Source of the DNA: Septoria linicola
Lineage: Eukaryota > Ascomycota > Dothideomycetes > Mycosphaerellales > Mycosphaerellaceae
DNA: 64,000 nucleotides
Assembly: GCA_024114885.1 (NCBI GenBank)
Contig: CP099419.1
Location: 682,001 to 746,000, forward strand
Reading direction: 5' to 3'
This document shows positions 31,829-42,114 of this stretch, piece by piece; the stretch's first letter is position 1; each line of letters starts with the position of its first letter. Position numbers and translations under genes: made by a program. Under the pieces are notes generated by a model. It had not been told where the DNA came from. It searched no databases and saw nothing but the letters and a program-made list of their open reading frames with translations.

Positions 31829-32299
31829 TGTGTAAGAAAGTCGGCACGAGCACGAGCACTGTTGACGTGTGGAAGTGATCAGACGGAATCACTCCACTCT
31901 CGCCACTCAAGGGAAGGGAAGCTGAGATGGTGCACCGGAAGAGAAGAGAAGAGAAGCGACTGTGATGAAGAGCAAGCCGCAGAGTGGGAGTGGGAGACTG
32001 TTCAACTCCATCAATTCAGAATCTCGCAAGATGATGGACTTTCGGATCTCTCTCCCGAGAAAGACTAACTTAAGTTAACTTAGCCAGCATGCCTGCACGC
32101 CGATGACATAGCGTCCTTTCTTCGCTCTCCAGTGGACACCTTTGCGATCAGACTATGCTTTGACAACACAACATCTCTCGACCAAATCTTTCCCAGGACG
32201 ACATTCGCATGCATCTCGAGCACATTGACGCTCAGCCCGACTGGTATGCAGAATCTCCGCTATTCCTGACCGACTTCTGCTTTCGGCCAATGACTGCTG
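31829..32299. promoter_or_regulatory. divergent promoter region between TIM50 and the EDEM-like gene
   Basis: These 471 bp separate the two start codons. They contain a purine-rich GAGAAGAGAAGAGAAG stretch near 31,940-31,960 and a short TTAAGTTAACTTA palindrome near 32,068-32,081. The function of these sites is unknown. Confidence 0.5.
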
Positions 32300-35200
32300 A
32301 TGCAGCTGATCGCATCTCGGCCACCACTCTCGGCCTCGCTCGCTCGCACGATATGGCCCATGTACCTCGTCGCCCTGCTGTGTGCGTTGTACACTTGCGC
32401 ACATGGCATGACCGATGAACAAGTCGCCGCTCTCCGACAAAGCACACAAGACTTGTTCTATCATGGTTTCGACAACTATATGGACATTGCCTTCCCCGAG
32501 GATGAGTTGAAACCCATCACTTGCCAGCCGCAGACGCGAAATCGCGAGAATCCGGCAGATATTGGCCTGAATGATGTTCTCGGCAACTACAGCCTGACAC
32601 TGATCGATTCCCTATCCACGTTAGCCATCCTCGCGTCCGGCCCACAGCACAAGAAAGGCAAGCGTAATCCACTCGGAGACTTTCAGAATGGAGTCAAGAG
32701 CCTCGTGGAGTTGTACGGCGACGGTACCGACGCAGGAAAGTGTGGCTCACGCGCATGTGGTTTCGATCTCGATAGCAAGGTCCAGGTGTTTGAGACCAAC
32801 ATTCGTGGCGTGGGAGGTTTGCTCTCCGCACACTTGTTCGCTACAGGCGATCTGCCCATTCAGGGCTACCAGCCGGTGTGGAAGCAGGGGAGGAAACCTG
32901 GCATCAAGTGGAAAAATGGCATGAGATATGATGGTCAACTGCTACGGCTGGCCTATGATCTCGCTCAGAGACTGTTGCCAGCCTTCAGCACACCAACAGA
33001 CATACCATATCCCAGAGTGAATCTACGTCACGGCATTCCCTTCTATCGCGACGCAGAGACGGGTGTGTGCCGTCTTGATGGAACCTCTACGGATCCCCGC
33101 GAGATCACCGAGAATTGTGCGGCCGGCGCAGGCAGCCTGGTGCTTGAATTCGCTGCTCTCAGTCGACTGACAGGAGACGCTCGATTTGAAAACGTCGGCA
33201 AAAAAGCCTTTTGGGCGATTTGGAAGCAGAGATCATCGATCAATTTGCTGGGAAACGGTATCGATGCCGAGACTGCAGAGTGGACTCGGCCCGCATTGTC
33301 TGGCATCGGCGCTGGCATCGATTCCTTCTTCGAGTACTCGCTCAAATCGCACATCATGCTGTCGAATTTGCCATATGATCCACGGAATTACTCCACCGAA
33401 GCGCCAGAGAGCTTTCTACACGTCTGGAAGCAGGCTCATGCTGGCGTGAAGCGGCATATCTACAGAGGTCCACGCACGGTCAAGCATCCGTTCTACGGGG
33501 TGGTCGATCCTGAAAGCGGCGGCGATCGCTACAGCTGGATCGACAATCTCTCAGCCTACTACCCTGGTCTACTGGTCCTGGCAGGCGAGTTGGACGAGGC
33601 TATCGAAGCACACCTGCTGTGGAGTGCGCTGTGGACTCGTTTTGGAGCATTGCCAGAACGTTGGCATGTCGGAAGCAGTGCTTTGGACCCAAACTTCAAG
33701 CATTGGGCCGGGCGGCCAGAGTTCATCGAAAGCACTTTCTACTTGTATCAAGCAACCAAAGATCCTTACTATATGCACGTGGGAGAAATGGCTCTGCGCA
33801 ATATCAGGGCCCGCTGCTGGACCAACTGTGGCTGGGCTGACCTGGGAGACGTCAACACAGGAGAACAGCGAGACCGGATGGAGAGCTTTTTTCTCGGTGA
33901 GACGGCCAAGTACCTGTATCTGCTCTTCACCGCCGATCACCCACTGAACAGAGTCGACCGCCCAATTGTCTTCACAACAGAAGGACATCCCCTCGTGATT
34001 CCCGCACACGTGAGAGCATCAGCTGAAGAGCACCCCCACAAGATCGCAAACAGACGTGCCGAGCGCTTGCACGTATCTTCACCAGCAACATGTCCAGCAC
34101 CGCCAGACCCACTGCCACTGACAGTCAGCAACATTGCAAACAGAGCAGACCTCTTCCATGCGGCAGCACTCGCCCAGCTTCATACGATACCTATACCTTT
34201 GCAGCACCATTCATCTCCACTAGAGAAACAGTCTCAATACAGTCCAGGGATATCATTCGCGGATGTCGATAGCCCGACGAACTACACATTCTACCCCTGG
34301 ACTCTCCCGCAATCCCTTGTCCCTGTCAAGGGCTCTTCAGCACCCATCATAAATCCAGTCACGAGTACCTTGACCTTCCCTGCGCTCGGTACGTCTGCCT
34401 TGGAAGTTGAAAAGGGTATCATCCCGCTCGGCGCCATGCAGAAAGTACAGGAAGGCATATTGGTCAATTCCTTGTCAAACATGCGCATCGGAATGGTGCA
34501 GGAGCCGAAAAGTGTAATGCTACCTGATGGGCAGGGTGTTCTTGTTGAGCAAGTCATGGGCGATGAGTTCCGCATCAACACGATCGCCAACTTCCATCTA
34601 GGCAAGGACGAAAGAGTCTTGCTCACTGGTACTGCTTTGAAGGATGTCAGTCCAGCGGACCCTCACTTCACCAGACAGAAGGACTCTGAAATGATTGACC
34701 TTGTGCTCGACATCCCTACGCCAAGCAATGGTGTCGCGGACGTGGTGGAGCTGGAAGCTTCCGAGAATGGCACTTTTGACGCCATCTGGGATGAGCTCGA
34801 CAACATGCTTAACAAGCTCTTACCAGGCTCAGGCTCTGATTACAAGTTTGCGGACAAGCTGCGTGGACAGACGGATTCCCAGAGCTTGCCAACATTGACC
34901 CGACAGTATATTCCTGCTATTCTGCCCACCGGCAAGGGCTCGACGCCGCCAGGACCAGGCATGGATATTGACGTGCTATCCACTGCGCTGGGACAGCTTC
35001 CGCAGCGGTCGATCTTCTTTCTGGATGACATGCTGTGCGATAAGAGACTGCCTGCAAGCATAGCAAAGCAGTACCAGATCCTCATCGTCATGCGTGGCGG
35101 GTGCTCGTTTAACGACAAGCTCGCCAACATCCCATACTTTACGCCCATGGCGGAGAGCCTGCAGCTGGTTGTCGTCGTCAGCGGACCTGCTGCGAATGAG

Positions 35201-35569
35201 AACGACATTGGCAACAAAGGCGAACACGGACTCATCAGGCCTCTCCTAGACCTAGAACAGCGCACTCCTACTGGGTTGGATCGGAAGCATCCCATTGCAA
35301 TGTGCATGGTAGATGGCAGCATGATCCCTCCACGACCGCAGGGCAGTCACTCTAGCACTAGCCAGGAAGACGACGTGTCAACGCTTCTCCGCCGTGTTGC
35401 GACCGCACAGGGCTCCTTTGGCGAAAGTGGCAAGCTTCAAGAAGTACGCTCTACCGGAGTCAGCGATGGGAAGGCCAACAAGATCCCACTCGGGAGAGGC
35501 ATGGGCGTCAAGAGACGATATTGGTTCGAAAGCATGGGAGTCCCCATCGGCAACCTGATGATGGTGTAG
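32300..35569 (+). CDS. ER degradation-enhancing alpha-mannosidase-like protein (GH47, Htm1/EDEM type, 1089 aa)
   Basis: Luminal ER protein expected to trim mannose from misfolded glycoproteins and feed them into ER-associated degradation. The N-terminus has a hydrophobic leader (WPMYLVALLCALYTCAHG); translation may start at 32300 or at the internal ATG at 32360. GH47 blocks span residues about 40-560: DVLGNYSLTLIDSLSTLAIL, VFETNIRGVGGLLSAHL, GAGSLVLEFAALSRLTGD, GNGIDAETAEW and RMESFFLGETAKYLYLLF followed by VFTTEGHPL. The last two blocks are hallmarks of the EDEM subgroup. A protease-associated domain is readable at about residues 870-950 (YQILIVMRGGCSFNDKLANI), as in EDEM3/Htm1-like proteins. 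The C-terminus has no obvious HDEL signal. Single exon. Confidence 0.9.
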   Translation: MQLIASRPPLSASLARTIWPMYLVALLCALYTCAHGMTDEQVAALRQSTQDLFYHGFDNYMDIAFPEDELKPITCQPQTRNRENPADIGLNDVLGNYSLTLIDSLSTLAILASGPQHKKGKRNPLGDFQNGVKSLVELYGDGTDAGKCGSRACGFDLDSKVQVFETNIRGVGGLLSAHLFATGDLPIQGYQPVWKQGRKPGIKWKNGMRYDGQLLRLAYDLAQRLLPAFSTPTDIPYPRVNLRHGIPFYRDAETGVCRLDGTSTDPREITENCAAGAGSLVLEFAALSRLTGDARFENVGKKAFWAIWKQRSSINLLGNGIDAETAEWTRPALSGIGAGIDSFFEYSLKSHIMLSNLPYDPRNYSTEAPESFLHVWKQAHAGVKRHIYRGPRTVKHPFYGVVDPESGGDRYSWIDNLSAYYPGLLVLAGELDEAIEAHLLWSALWTRFGALPERWHVGSSALDPNFKHWAGRPEFIESTFYLYQATKDPYYMHVGEMALRNIRARCWTNCGWADLGDVNTGEQRDRMESFFLGETAKYLYLLFTADHPLNRVDRPIVFTTEGHPLVIPAHVRASAEEHPHKIANRRAERLHVSSPATCPAPPDPLPLTVSNIANRADLFHAAALAQLHTIPIPLQHHSSPLEKQSQYSPGISFADVDSPTNYTFYPWTLPQSLVPVKGSSAPIINPVTSTLTFPALGTSALEVEKGIIPLGAMQKVQEGILVNSLSNMRIGMVQEPKSVMLPDGQGVLVEQVMGDEFRINTIANFHLGKDERVLLTGTALKDVSPADPHFTRQKDSEMIDLVLDIPTPSNGVADVVELEASENGTFDAIWDELDNMLNKLLPGSGSDYKFADKLRGQTDSQSLPTLTRQYIPAILPTGKGSTPPGPGMDIDVLSTALGQLPQRSIFFLDDMLCDKRLPASIAKQYQILIVMRGGCSFNDKLANIPYFTPMAESLQLVVVVSGPAANENDIGNKGEHGLIRPLLDLEQRTPTGLDRKHPIAMCMVDGSMIPPRPQGSHSSTSQEDDVSTLLRRVATAQGSFGESGKLQEVRSTGVSDGKANKIPLGRGMGVKRRYWFESMGVPIGNLMMV

Positions 35570-35933
35570 AGGGCTGGATGGGCCAATGATCATGGGCGGT
35601 CTGTTCTCGGTTGGGATCAATACCAGGGAGGTGTGAAAGGGGAATTGCGGCATTGCAGAGCTGTGCACTGATGAGAGAGAGAGAGAGAGCGCTTAACAGG
35701 ACGAGTAAGATCGAATCTCTTTTCCATGCACTCTGAGCTTCTTCTTGAGCTTTCGCTGTTTCATCGTATACAATCATCGTGACAGACTCGCGTTGTGTAT
35801 CGTTCCATTTCCTACTTCTGCTTCGTTCTCAGAATCTGAAGCTGCGCACCAGATTATATGATCTGTACATTCCATTCGTGACTCTGTCATTCAAACCATA
35901 GCTTCTCACAACACCACCACCTTGCATCTCATT
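35570..35933. other. convergent 3' region between the EDEM-like gene and MsrA
   Basis: 364 bp containing a short (GA)n run at about 35,672-35,688. It should hold both 3' untranslated regions. No gene seen. Confidence 0.5.
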
Positions 35934-36610
35934 TCAAACCTGCAAATCAGGAAACTTGCGCAAAAAGTGACTCGGGCACTCATACCCCCCCGGGTTCATA
36001 TCCAAATACTTCTGGTGATACTTTTCCGCATCCCACCATTCACCGGCAGGGATAACTTCTGTCACGACTTTGCCCTTCCACCACTGGTCGTTGACGGCTT
36101 TTGTGACTTTTTCGGCAATGGCTTTTTGCTCGTCAGAGTGGTAGAAGATTCCCGAGCGGTATTGGGAGCCGGTGTCGGGGCCTTGTCGGTTCGCGGTGGT
36201 GGGGTCGTGCATTTTGTAGAAGTATTCGAGGACGGTTTGGTAGCTGAGTTTGGTGGGGTCGAAGATGATTTGGCAGGCTTCGGCGTCTATGATCAACAGC
36301 GATTAGTTATTGACATGGTCTATGGAGAAGAGGAAGATGAGGACGCACGCCCTGTGCGACCACTGCATACGGCGCGGTAGCTGGGATCTTGGGTGTCGCC
36401 GCCAATGTAGCCGACGCGGGCGTCGAGGAGGCCTTTGTCCTTGAAATCGTGGCGGTACATGTGCTCGACGCCCCAGAAACAGCCTGCGGCAATGGTGGCT
36501 CGTTGTGCGCCGTCGGGGAGACTCATGGCTGTGGTGGGGCCTTGTTCGCCGGCGAAGTGCATCGTCGAGGATGAGAAGGGTCGGAAGAGGCGCTGGATGA
36601 ACGATGACAT
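35934..36610 (-). CDS. MXR1: peptide methionine sulfoxide reductase MsrA (204 aa, two exons)
   Basis: Reduces methionine-S-sulfoxide in proteins and protects against oxidants. Exons are 36349-36610 and 35934-36286 (intron GTGCGT..CATAG, phase 1; the join restores TGHAEA). The catalytic motif AGCFWGVEHMY is intact, followed by ARVGYIGGDTQDPSYRAVC and SGRTGHAEA. The second exon holds YFYKMHDPTTANRQGPDTGS, QYRSGIFYHSDEQ and the C-terminal YHQKYLDMNPGGYEC. The start at MSSFIQRLF was preferred over an upstream in-frame start because the upstream codons encode a Ser/Leu repeat from the (GA)n tract. The first 20 residues (RLFRPFSSSTMHF) could be a mitochondrial presequence. Confidence 0.93.
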
Positions 36611-36673
36611 GGTGATTCCTAGCACGAAGAGGAGCACGATGCGGTGTTTATTCTCAATCTTGGCTGTGTATGT

Positions 36674-36698
36674 GGAGAGAGAGAGAGAGAGAGAGAGT
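36674..36698. repeat. (GA)n microsatellite in the MsrA leader
   Basis: An uninterrupted GA dinucleotide run of about 25 bp lies 64-88 bp upstream of the MsrA start. Read on the minus strand it is a (TC)n pyrimidine tract, common in fungal 5' leaders. Confidence 0.85.
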
Positions 36699-36894
36699 GT
36701 AGTGGCAAAGAAGTGTAGATGTTTGGTCAACTTTGGATTTGTGAGCAGCTCGGAGCTCTGCTGCCGTCAAGTCGTCGAAGACCAGGGTCGGAAGTTATGT
36801 CATACATTCTCGCCTTCACCTTTGCCTTTGACGCTGCGAGGGGTCACATCACCATGCGCGGATGCCTGAGGTTCAGTCGGGCGCCTTTGAGGTA

Positions 36895-37266
36895 TCACTT
36901 GGGGAAGATTGAGAGTTCTCGTCGAGATTGTGTCTCAGAGATCTCGCTGCGGTTCATGGTTGTGTGCGTGCTGCAAGCGCCAGTGGAAGGCATCGTGCAG
37001 ACTGATGATCGACTCGCGAGAACAATCGAGAAGGAGTGAAGACGACGTTGACCTCTCCTGATGCGAAAGCGACCGTCTCGTGTTCGGCAGTCCGGCAAGA
37101 CTATGTGCTCGTGTCTTGAAGCACGCCTGTTATATATGTCCGCTGCAGTGAGAAAATGTTTGGAATAGAAGGCTGATTCTCGTGCACGAGAGAAGTGTGC
37201 CTTGGTGATGGTCATCTGCCCTCGCACAGCATATGCAAGCAAGTAGGCAAGAACAGCAAGTTTCAT
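36895..37266 (-). CDS. possible small secreted protein (about 123 aa)
   Basis: Starting from the ATG at 37264-37266 the protein begins MKLAVLAYLLAYAVRG, a good signal-peptide-like sequence, followed by a basic, Arg-rich stretch (SRARESAFYSKHFL, RRASRHEHIVLPDC). Only three cysteines are present and no family is recognised. A TATAAA-like box (37361-37368 on this strand) stands about 95-100 bp upstream of the ATG, which supports a transcribed gene. An intron ending CTCACTGCAG could shorten or change the later part. The gene is likely lineage-specific if real. Confidence 0.35.
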   Translation of the reverse strand: MKLAVLAYLLAYAVRGQMTITKAHFSRARESAFYSKHFLTAADIYNRRASRHEHIVLPDCRTRDGRFRIRRGQRRLHSFSIVLASRSSVCTMPSTGACSTHTTMNRSEISETQSRRELSIFPK

Positions 37267-37360
37267 CGTCGAGGGAGAGAGTGATTCGGCATGTTGCGAA
37301 CGCGGTGGTATGGGATGGTCATGGTCGATGCGCGCGTCCAGGGTGACAGCGAGCGAGCTG

Positions 37361-37368
37361 TTTATAGG
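37361..37368 (-). promoter_or_regulatory. TATA-like box
   Basis: The minus strand reads CCTATAAA, about 95-100 bp upstream of the start codon of the possible secreted protein ending at 37266. It is the clearest TATA-like site in the left half of the window. Confidence 0.4.
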
Positions 37369-37912
37369 CCTGGCCTGGCCTAAGTTAGCGTGAGGCTCAG
37401 CCAGCGTGGAGATTTCGTGACCTTTTTTGGCTGACAAGACGGCTGCCGGAGTTCCATCTCACACACACACGCACTGTACACTTTCTGCACAACGACGACG
37501 CATCATCGTGGAAGTAATTCTCCTGTCCGTATCCACATACTACCTCAAAACATCCTCATCTTGATTCTCGGTGTAAGCACAGTCGCTACGGGCTTGTGAT
37601 TGATCTCCATCTATCTGTACAGTAGCGGAGATAGTAACTAGTGCTCTGGTTGATCGACGGTGCTTTGTGGCCTGTTCCTGTTCCTGTTCCTTGGCCTGCC
37701 TGCCTGCTTGCCCTGCCCTGCGCTTTCTCCGTGGCATGAGCGCGAAGCAGCATAATTATTCTTCTGCGCTGCACCTTCCTTGCCCGAGCCATATCGACGA
37801 CAATACGATTTCTGGATCCGACGATTCTACGAGTCTGCCCACCATATCGAACCGCCACCAATGCAGACAGCAACGAGGCAGACCAACGACACTCGATGAG
37901 CAGACCACCACA
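37369..37912. promoter_or_regulatory. upstream region of the TRP/ML-domain gene
   Basis: These 544 bp contain the leader of the plus-strand gene starting at 37913. The frame is open upstream of that ATG but encodes a low-complexity Cys/Leu/Pro stretch from a repeated TTCCTG, so it is treated as leader. No other gene seen. Confidence 0.5.
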
Positions 37913-40900
37913 ATGAGGGCGCTTCCACGCGGCGTCTGGTCGGCGCTGACACTCTGCTGCCTCTACTTCCACTGCTGCTCTCTGCTAGCAACCGCGCATG
38001 CCGCCTTCATCACCTTTGAAAACTGCCTGCCCTCGCGCGTCCTCAACTCGAGCCCGAAACAGCTGCAGTTCACGCCCTACTTTGTCGATGCCACCTTCCT
38101 CCCTAGCGATCAATCCGCGCGCAACCTGAACTTGACGATATATGGCAATGTCTCGGGCCAGCAGTTTGTGGGCGAATATCCACCCGTCGACAGCCCGCAA
38201 TGGTCCAATCCCAACCAGAGCTTTGGCAAAATTGTGGATGTGGGAAACGACAACAAATACGCCACTTTGACGGCCGACTACCAGGTCTTGACCTACACGG
38301 CCCACGATAACTCTGGCGAGAGATTTTGTCCACGCGTGGTCAATGGAACCGCAGAATGTCCACTGGGCCCAGCGTTCAACGCGAATCGCAGCGATCCCAA
38401 CGATCTGCCCGCCTTCAATGTCAACCAACCCTTTGGCAGCTCCTACGCTTTCAGCACCATTTCTACCACAGTCCATGTCATCAGTGGTGATCAGGGCGGC
38501 GCCAATATCGCCTGCATCAGCGTACAAATTTCGCCGGACTTGGGAGCAAGCATTGCGGGATTGCTAACGTGGCTGCCTGCGACAATTCTGATTCTGAAAG
38601 GCGTAGCTACACTGGCTGCTGCCATCTGGTCGCCGTGGGGGAGCTCGGATATCTTCAAATGGAGCAGCAACTACGGCAGAGATGAGGATTTGCTGCGCCT
38701 GGTGACTCCAGGGTTCGGAGACTGCTTGCAGTATATTCAGTTTATCGTGCTGACGGGCAGCTTGACATTGCAATACCCAGGTTTCTTCCGACCTGCTGTC
38801 AGTCAGGCCGCCTGGTCGACTCTCATGTTCAATCAAAGCTTTGTCAAGGGCGGTAGCACGGAAAGCTTGGTGGACGGCCTATACAAAGTGAACGCAACCT
38901 ACGGAATCACGAGGATGAGCCAGCTGGTTGGCATGGCAGATGATTCGGACATTTGGGCTGGGATGGCCATCTGGCTGTTGGTCATTGCCGCCGTCGTGAT
39001 TGCACTGTGCCAGCTGGGCTTTTTCGGACGATGGATCTTTCACCTTGCTACGAACACTACCGAAGAAGACCTGCGCCAGAAGAATGTGCCCTTTACGCTC
39101 GGAAACATCATCCGACTGCTGTTCAACTTTTTCATTCTTCCCATTGTGGCGCTGAGCTTGTTTCAGCTGGTTATCGCGCCGCACTCGCCTACGAGTGTGC
39201 TCGTGTGCGCAGTCATCCTTCTCGTCATCATGGTAGTCTGGGCTGGCTGCATCTTGCGTGTGATTTTTACGACGAAACCCAGGACTCTGCTCTTCGACGA
39301 TATGCCGACAGTACTCTTGTACGGTCCACTGTACAACACGTACAGCGACAGCGCCGCGCCCTTTGCACTGGTTCCAGTCTTCATCACTTTCATGCGTGGC
39401 GTAGCCTTTGGAGCCATTCAGCCTTCTGGTATTGCCCAGATCATCGTGCTGGCCATTTGCGAGGTCATCCTGATCCTTACCCTAAACGGCTTCCGCCCCT
39501 TCCAAGGTCAGACCAGCATGAATCTGTATCATACCTTCTTTGCGACAGTACGTCTGGTAACAGTCCTTCTCATGATTGCATTCATGCCTAGCCTCGGCGT
39601 GACGGAGGCACCAAAGGGATGGATAGGATATGTCATTTTGCTGCTTCATGCCTGTGTGCTGATCTTTGGGTTCTTCTTGAACTCTATGCAGACTCTGATT
39701 GAAGTTGTTGCTCGAGGACTCGGCGCAGGAGGCGATGAAAACAATGGGGCAGTTCGTGGTAGCATCCTGAACTGGCGTGCATTGAAGAAGAGGCCCGACC
39801 GGAAGAAGGATCCCGCCGACCGCAATAGCATGATGAGTAGCGCTGCCATACTTGAAACCAACCCCGCATATGGCACGCGGAGCAGATCAATCTCTGCGAG
39901 TAGTCAGCAGCTCTTGAACAGGATGAGCGGCTTCGAGAACTTCAGTCAGGGAGGAGAGAATGTGAGCTCGCCTGATCCAGATTTGGAGGGTTCCACACAC
40001 CTCGCACAGACGACCTCTCACGGCAGAGCTTCAATGAGTGGCGCCAAAGCAGACGGTGATGGCTATTACCGTGCGCCTCGGCCCAGGAAGGCGACAATGG
40101 AGACACTCGGCAGCGCAGGTCTGAAGACGAAAGGCACTGGCGACTTTCCCTACCAGGACTCACCGACTGGGCCTGGTCACGCACGAGATGCAAGTTACGA
40201 CAGCAACACCTTTGGCTCGCCGGCGCCTGCATATCTGCGCAATCGAGCAGACTCCAATGATGAGACGACACGGAACGAGGCCGCGAATCGAACAGATTAC
40301 GCTGTGCGCGAGGTCGACCAGTACTACCGCGGCCCCGCTTTGAATGAGCAGGCGACGAGAAAGCTCAAGACTGGCCCAGCAGACCCCACTGGACCCGCCT
40401 CGACGGCACAAAGCTGGTTCAACAAGCTCATATTTGGTGTCAAGGGCGGCAAGACCAAAGACCAAGGCAAAGGATTTGAGGTTGTGAGATCGGCCAGGAT
40501 GCCGCCAGACATGGCAAAGGAGGCTGATGACGGACTGGAAATGACAACGAATCCAGCAATGCGCCAGGTGCTATATCAAGATATGCCCGATAGTCCGGGC
40601 TCACCACCGCAAGCAGTGGCTGGAGCTGAACGATACCTCGATGGCGCAGTGGAGCGCTCCATGAGTCCTGCTAGTCCAGGCCTCAATGCTGGCACAGCGA
40701 CATCCGCGGCTGACATGATAGCTCTTGGACCTGTTCCCGCACGGGCGGATGACAGCTTCGACTTCCAGTTTGGGCATCCGCGAGACAGCGCAATGAGTGC
40801 TGCTACAAGAGTCCGACCAGATAGTGATGCGCTTGGTATGCCCGTACTCGAGCCCATTACGTTCGAGCATGCAGATGCCATCGGCGTAGCTCCGACTCCT

Positions 40901-41635
40901 CCGAGAAGATTGAGCGACGCGTCGGAAGCAAGTCTAGTGTCATCCCTACCTGACGATACCGAGTTGCCACGAACGCGCTACTCAGATCAGCCAATACCGA
41001 TGTTGGCACCGATTGAGACGAGTCCAAGAATAGATTTGCCTTCGCGCTTCAATAGTAATGCATCCCGGTTCACTGCCAATCAGCAAACACATGCTGGCAC
41101 GCTCAGTCCAGGACAAGGCGTGTCCCGAATCGGCTCCAACAGGAGTGCAGGGCTTAGCAATATTGACATCGGAGAAACAGCTGGCGGCCAAGACTGGCTC
41201 CACGCGGTCGACAACATGAGCTGGGGCAATCATTCGCGCGAACCAAGCATTCGTGGCGGTGCGACAGGACCTGCGCATCAGTCTGTGAGACAGTCCTTCC
41301 AGCCTCATCCGCCATCTGTTCCGCGGCGGAACTCACGTCGAACATTAAGCCAGGAGGTGTCGGCTGGGCAGCGTTATCAACTGTCTCAGCAACCTTCGCC
41401 AAATCTTTTCGAAGGATTTGATAGCAACGGCAGCACTCCCGACGTTGATGATAGGCCCAGGCAAGGCTCAACATCGAAGACGAGCTACGTCAGCCACCAT
41501 CGTGCGCAGGATAGCATTTCAAGGAACAGTATTGGTGCTGCAGCTGCTCTCAGAGAGGGCACTGCGAGTGTGGAGTACGGCACACCGCCGACTCATGGGG
41601 AAGACTACCTTGGTGCGGCTGAGCGACGACTCTAG
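37913..41635 (+). CDS. TRP/ML-domain membrane protein (flavin-carrier/Pkd2-like, 1240 aa)
   Basis: Fungal TRP-like family (yeast Flc proteins, fission yeast Pkd2): calcium-linked or FAD-transport-related membrane proteins of the ER or plasma membrane. A signal peptide (ALTLCCLYFHCCSLLATAHA) precedes an ML-like luminal domain at about residues 31-200 (FENCLPSRVLN, YGNVSGQQFVGEYPP, CISVQISPDL). At least eight hydrophobic segments follow between about residues 205 and 600 (WLPATILILKGVATLAAAIW; WLLVIAAVVIALCQLGFFG; LLFNFFILPIVALSLFQLVI). Several NxS/T sites lie in the luminal part. From about residue 610 a long, disordered Ser/Pro/Arg-rich cytoplasmic tail of about 630 residues extends to the end, probably a regulatory or phosphorylated region. 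Start chosen at ATG 37913 (MRALPRG), directly before the signal peptide. Single exon. Confidence 0.85.
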   Translation: MRALPRGVWSALTLCCLYFHCCSLLATAHAAFITFENCLPSRVLNSSPKQLQFTPYFVDATFLPSDQSARNLNLTIYGNVSGQQFVGEYPPVDSPQWSNPNQSFGKIVDVGNDNKYATLTADYQVLTYTAHDNSGERFCPRVVNGTAECPLGPAFNANRSDPNDLPAFNVNQPFGSSYAFSTISTTVHVISGDQGGANIACISVQISPDLGASIAGLLTWLPATILILKGVATLAAAIWSPWGSSDIFKWSSNYGRDEDLLRLVTPGFGDCLQYIQFIVLTGSLTLQYPGFFRPAVSQAAWSTLMFNQSFVKGGSTESLVDGLYKVNATYGITRMSQLVGMADDSDIWAGMAIWLLVIAAVVIALCQLGFFGRWIFHLATNTTEEDLRQKNVPFTLGNIIRLLFNFFILPIVALSLFQLVIAPHSPTSVLVCAVILLVIMVVWAGCILRVIFTTKPRTLLFDDMPTVLLYGPLYNTYSDSAAPFALVPVFITFMRGVAFGAIQPSGIAQIIVLAICEVILILTLNGFRPFQGQTSMNLYHTFFATVRLVTVLLMIAFMPSLGVTEAPKGWIGYVILLLHACVLIFGFFLNSMQTLIEVVARGLGAGGDENNGAVRGSILNWRALKKRPDRKKDPADRNSMMSSAAILETNPAYGTRSRSISASSQQLLNRMSGFENFSQGGENVSSPDPDLEGSTHLAQTTSHGRASMSGAKADGDGYYRAPRPRKATMETLGSAGLKTKGTGDFPYQDSPTGPGHARDASYDSNTFGSPAPAYLRNRADSNDETTRNEAANRTDYAVREVDQYYRGPALNEQATRKLKTGPADPTGPASTAQSWFNKLIFGVKGGKTKDQGKGFEVVRSARMPPDMAKEADDGLEMTTNPAMRQVLYQDMPDSPGSPPQAVAGAERYLDGAVERSMSPASPGLNAGTATSAADMIALGPVPARADDSFDFQFGHPRDSAMSAATRVRPDSDALGMPVLEPITFEHADAIGVAPTPPRRLSDASEASLVSSLPDDTELPRTRYSDQPIPMLAPIETSPRIDLPSRFNSNASRFTANQQTHAGTLSPGQGVSRIGSNRSAGLSNIDIGETAGGQDWLHAVDNMSWGNHSREPSIRGGATGPAHQSVRQSFQPHPPSVPRRNSRRTLSQEVSAGQRYQLSQQPSPNLFEGFDSNGSTPDVDDRPRQGSTSKTSYVSHHRAQDSISRNSIGAAAALREGTASVEYGTPPTHGEDYLGAAERRL

Positions 41636-41942
41636 TATCTGCTGATGATTTTGGGAGGAAGTAATAAAGGGCCCCTTTAGGAAAGAGACAAAATTGTTGG
41701 GACTTAGCGAGGCGTTTGTGTTTTGGGGGGTTGCATCTGGGACGAGGCTCACGAAACACGGGAGTGAGTGGGAAGCTCACATCAGTCATTCTTGACATGT
41801 ATCAGAGAAACACGGCCGGTCACTCGTTACATCTGGGCGGAGGTCTGAAAAGTTGAAATTTTGGGTTTGCTGCTGTATGACGATGTAACGAACATCTGTG
41901 GAGTGTAAATACATTTTATCGTAATGCTATTTGTTGAGACGC
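41636..41942. other. 3' region of the TRP/ML gene
   Basis: About 300 bp with no supported gene, including a run TTTTGGGGGG near 41,721-41,730. Confidence 0.4.
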
Positions 41943-42114
41943 AGCCGCCTTCCAAGGGTCGCAGTCTTGTCCTCAAAATGCTTCTTCAGGTCATGGACCA
42001 GAAATGAGGTGCAGTTATGTCCTCAAAAAGCTCATACACGTTATAGCTGCCTTCCGAGGATCGCGGTCCTGTCCTCGAAATGCTAATTCAGGTCATGGAC
42101 CAGAAATGAGGCGC
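41943..42114. repeat. pair of about 70-bp imperfect direct repeats
   Basis: Copy 1 (41943-42012) and copy 2 (42045-42114) share the order GCCTTCC, TCGC, TGTCCTC, AAATGCT and the exact core TCAGGTCATGGACCAGAA. They are offset by 102 bp. A third partial copy (TGTCCTCAAAAAGCT) lies between them. No gene is visible; origin unknown. Confidence 0.7.
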
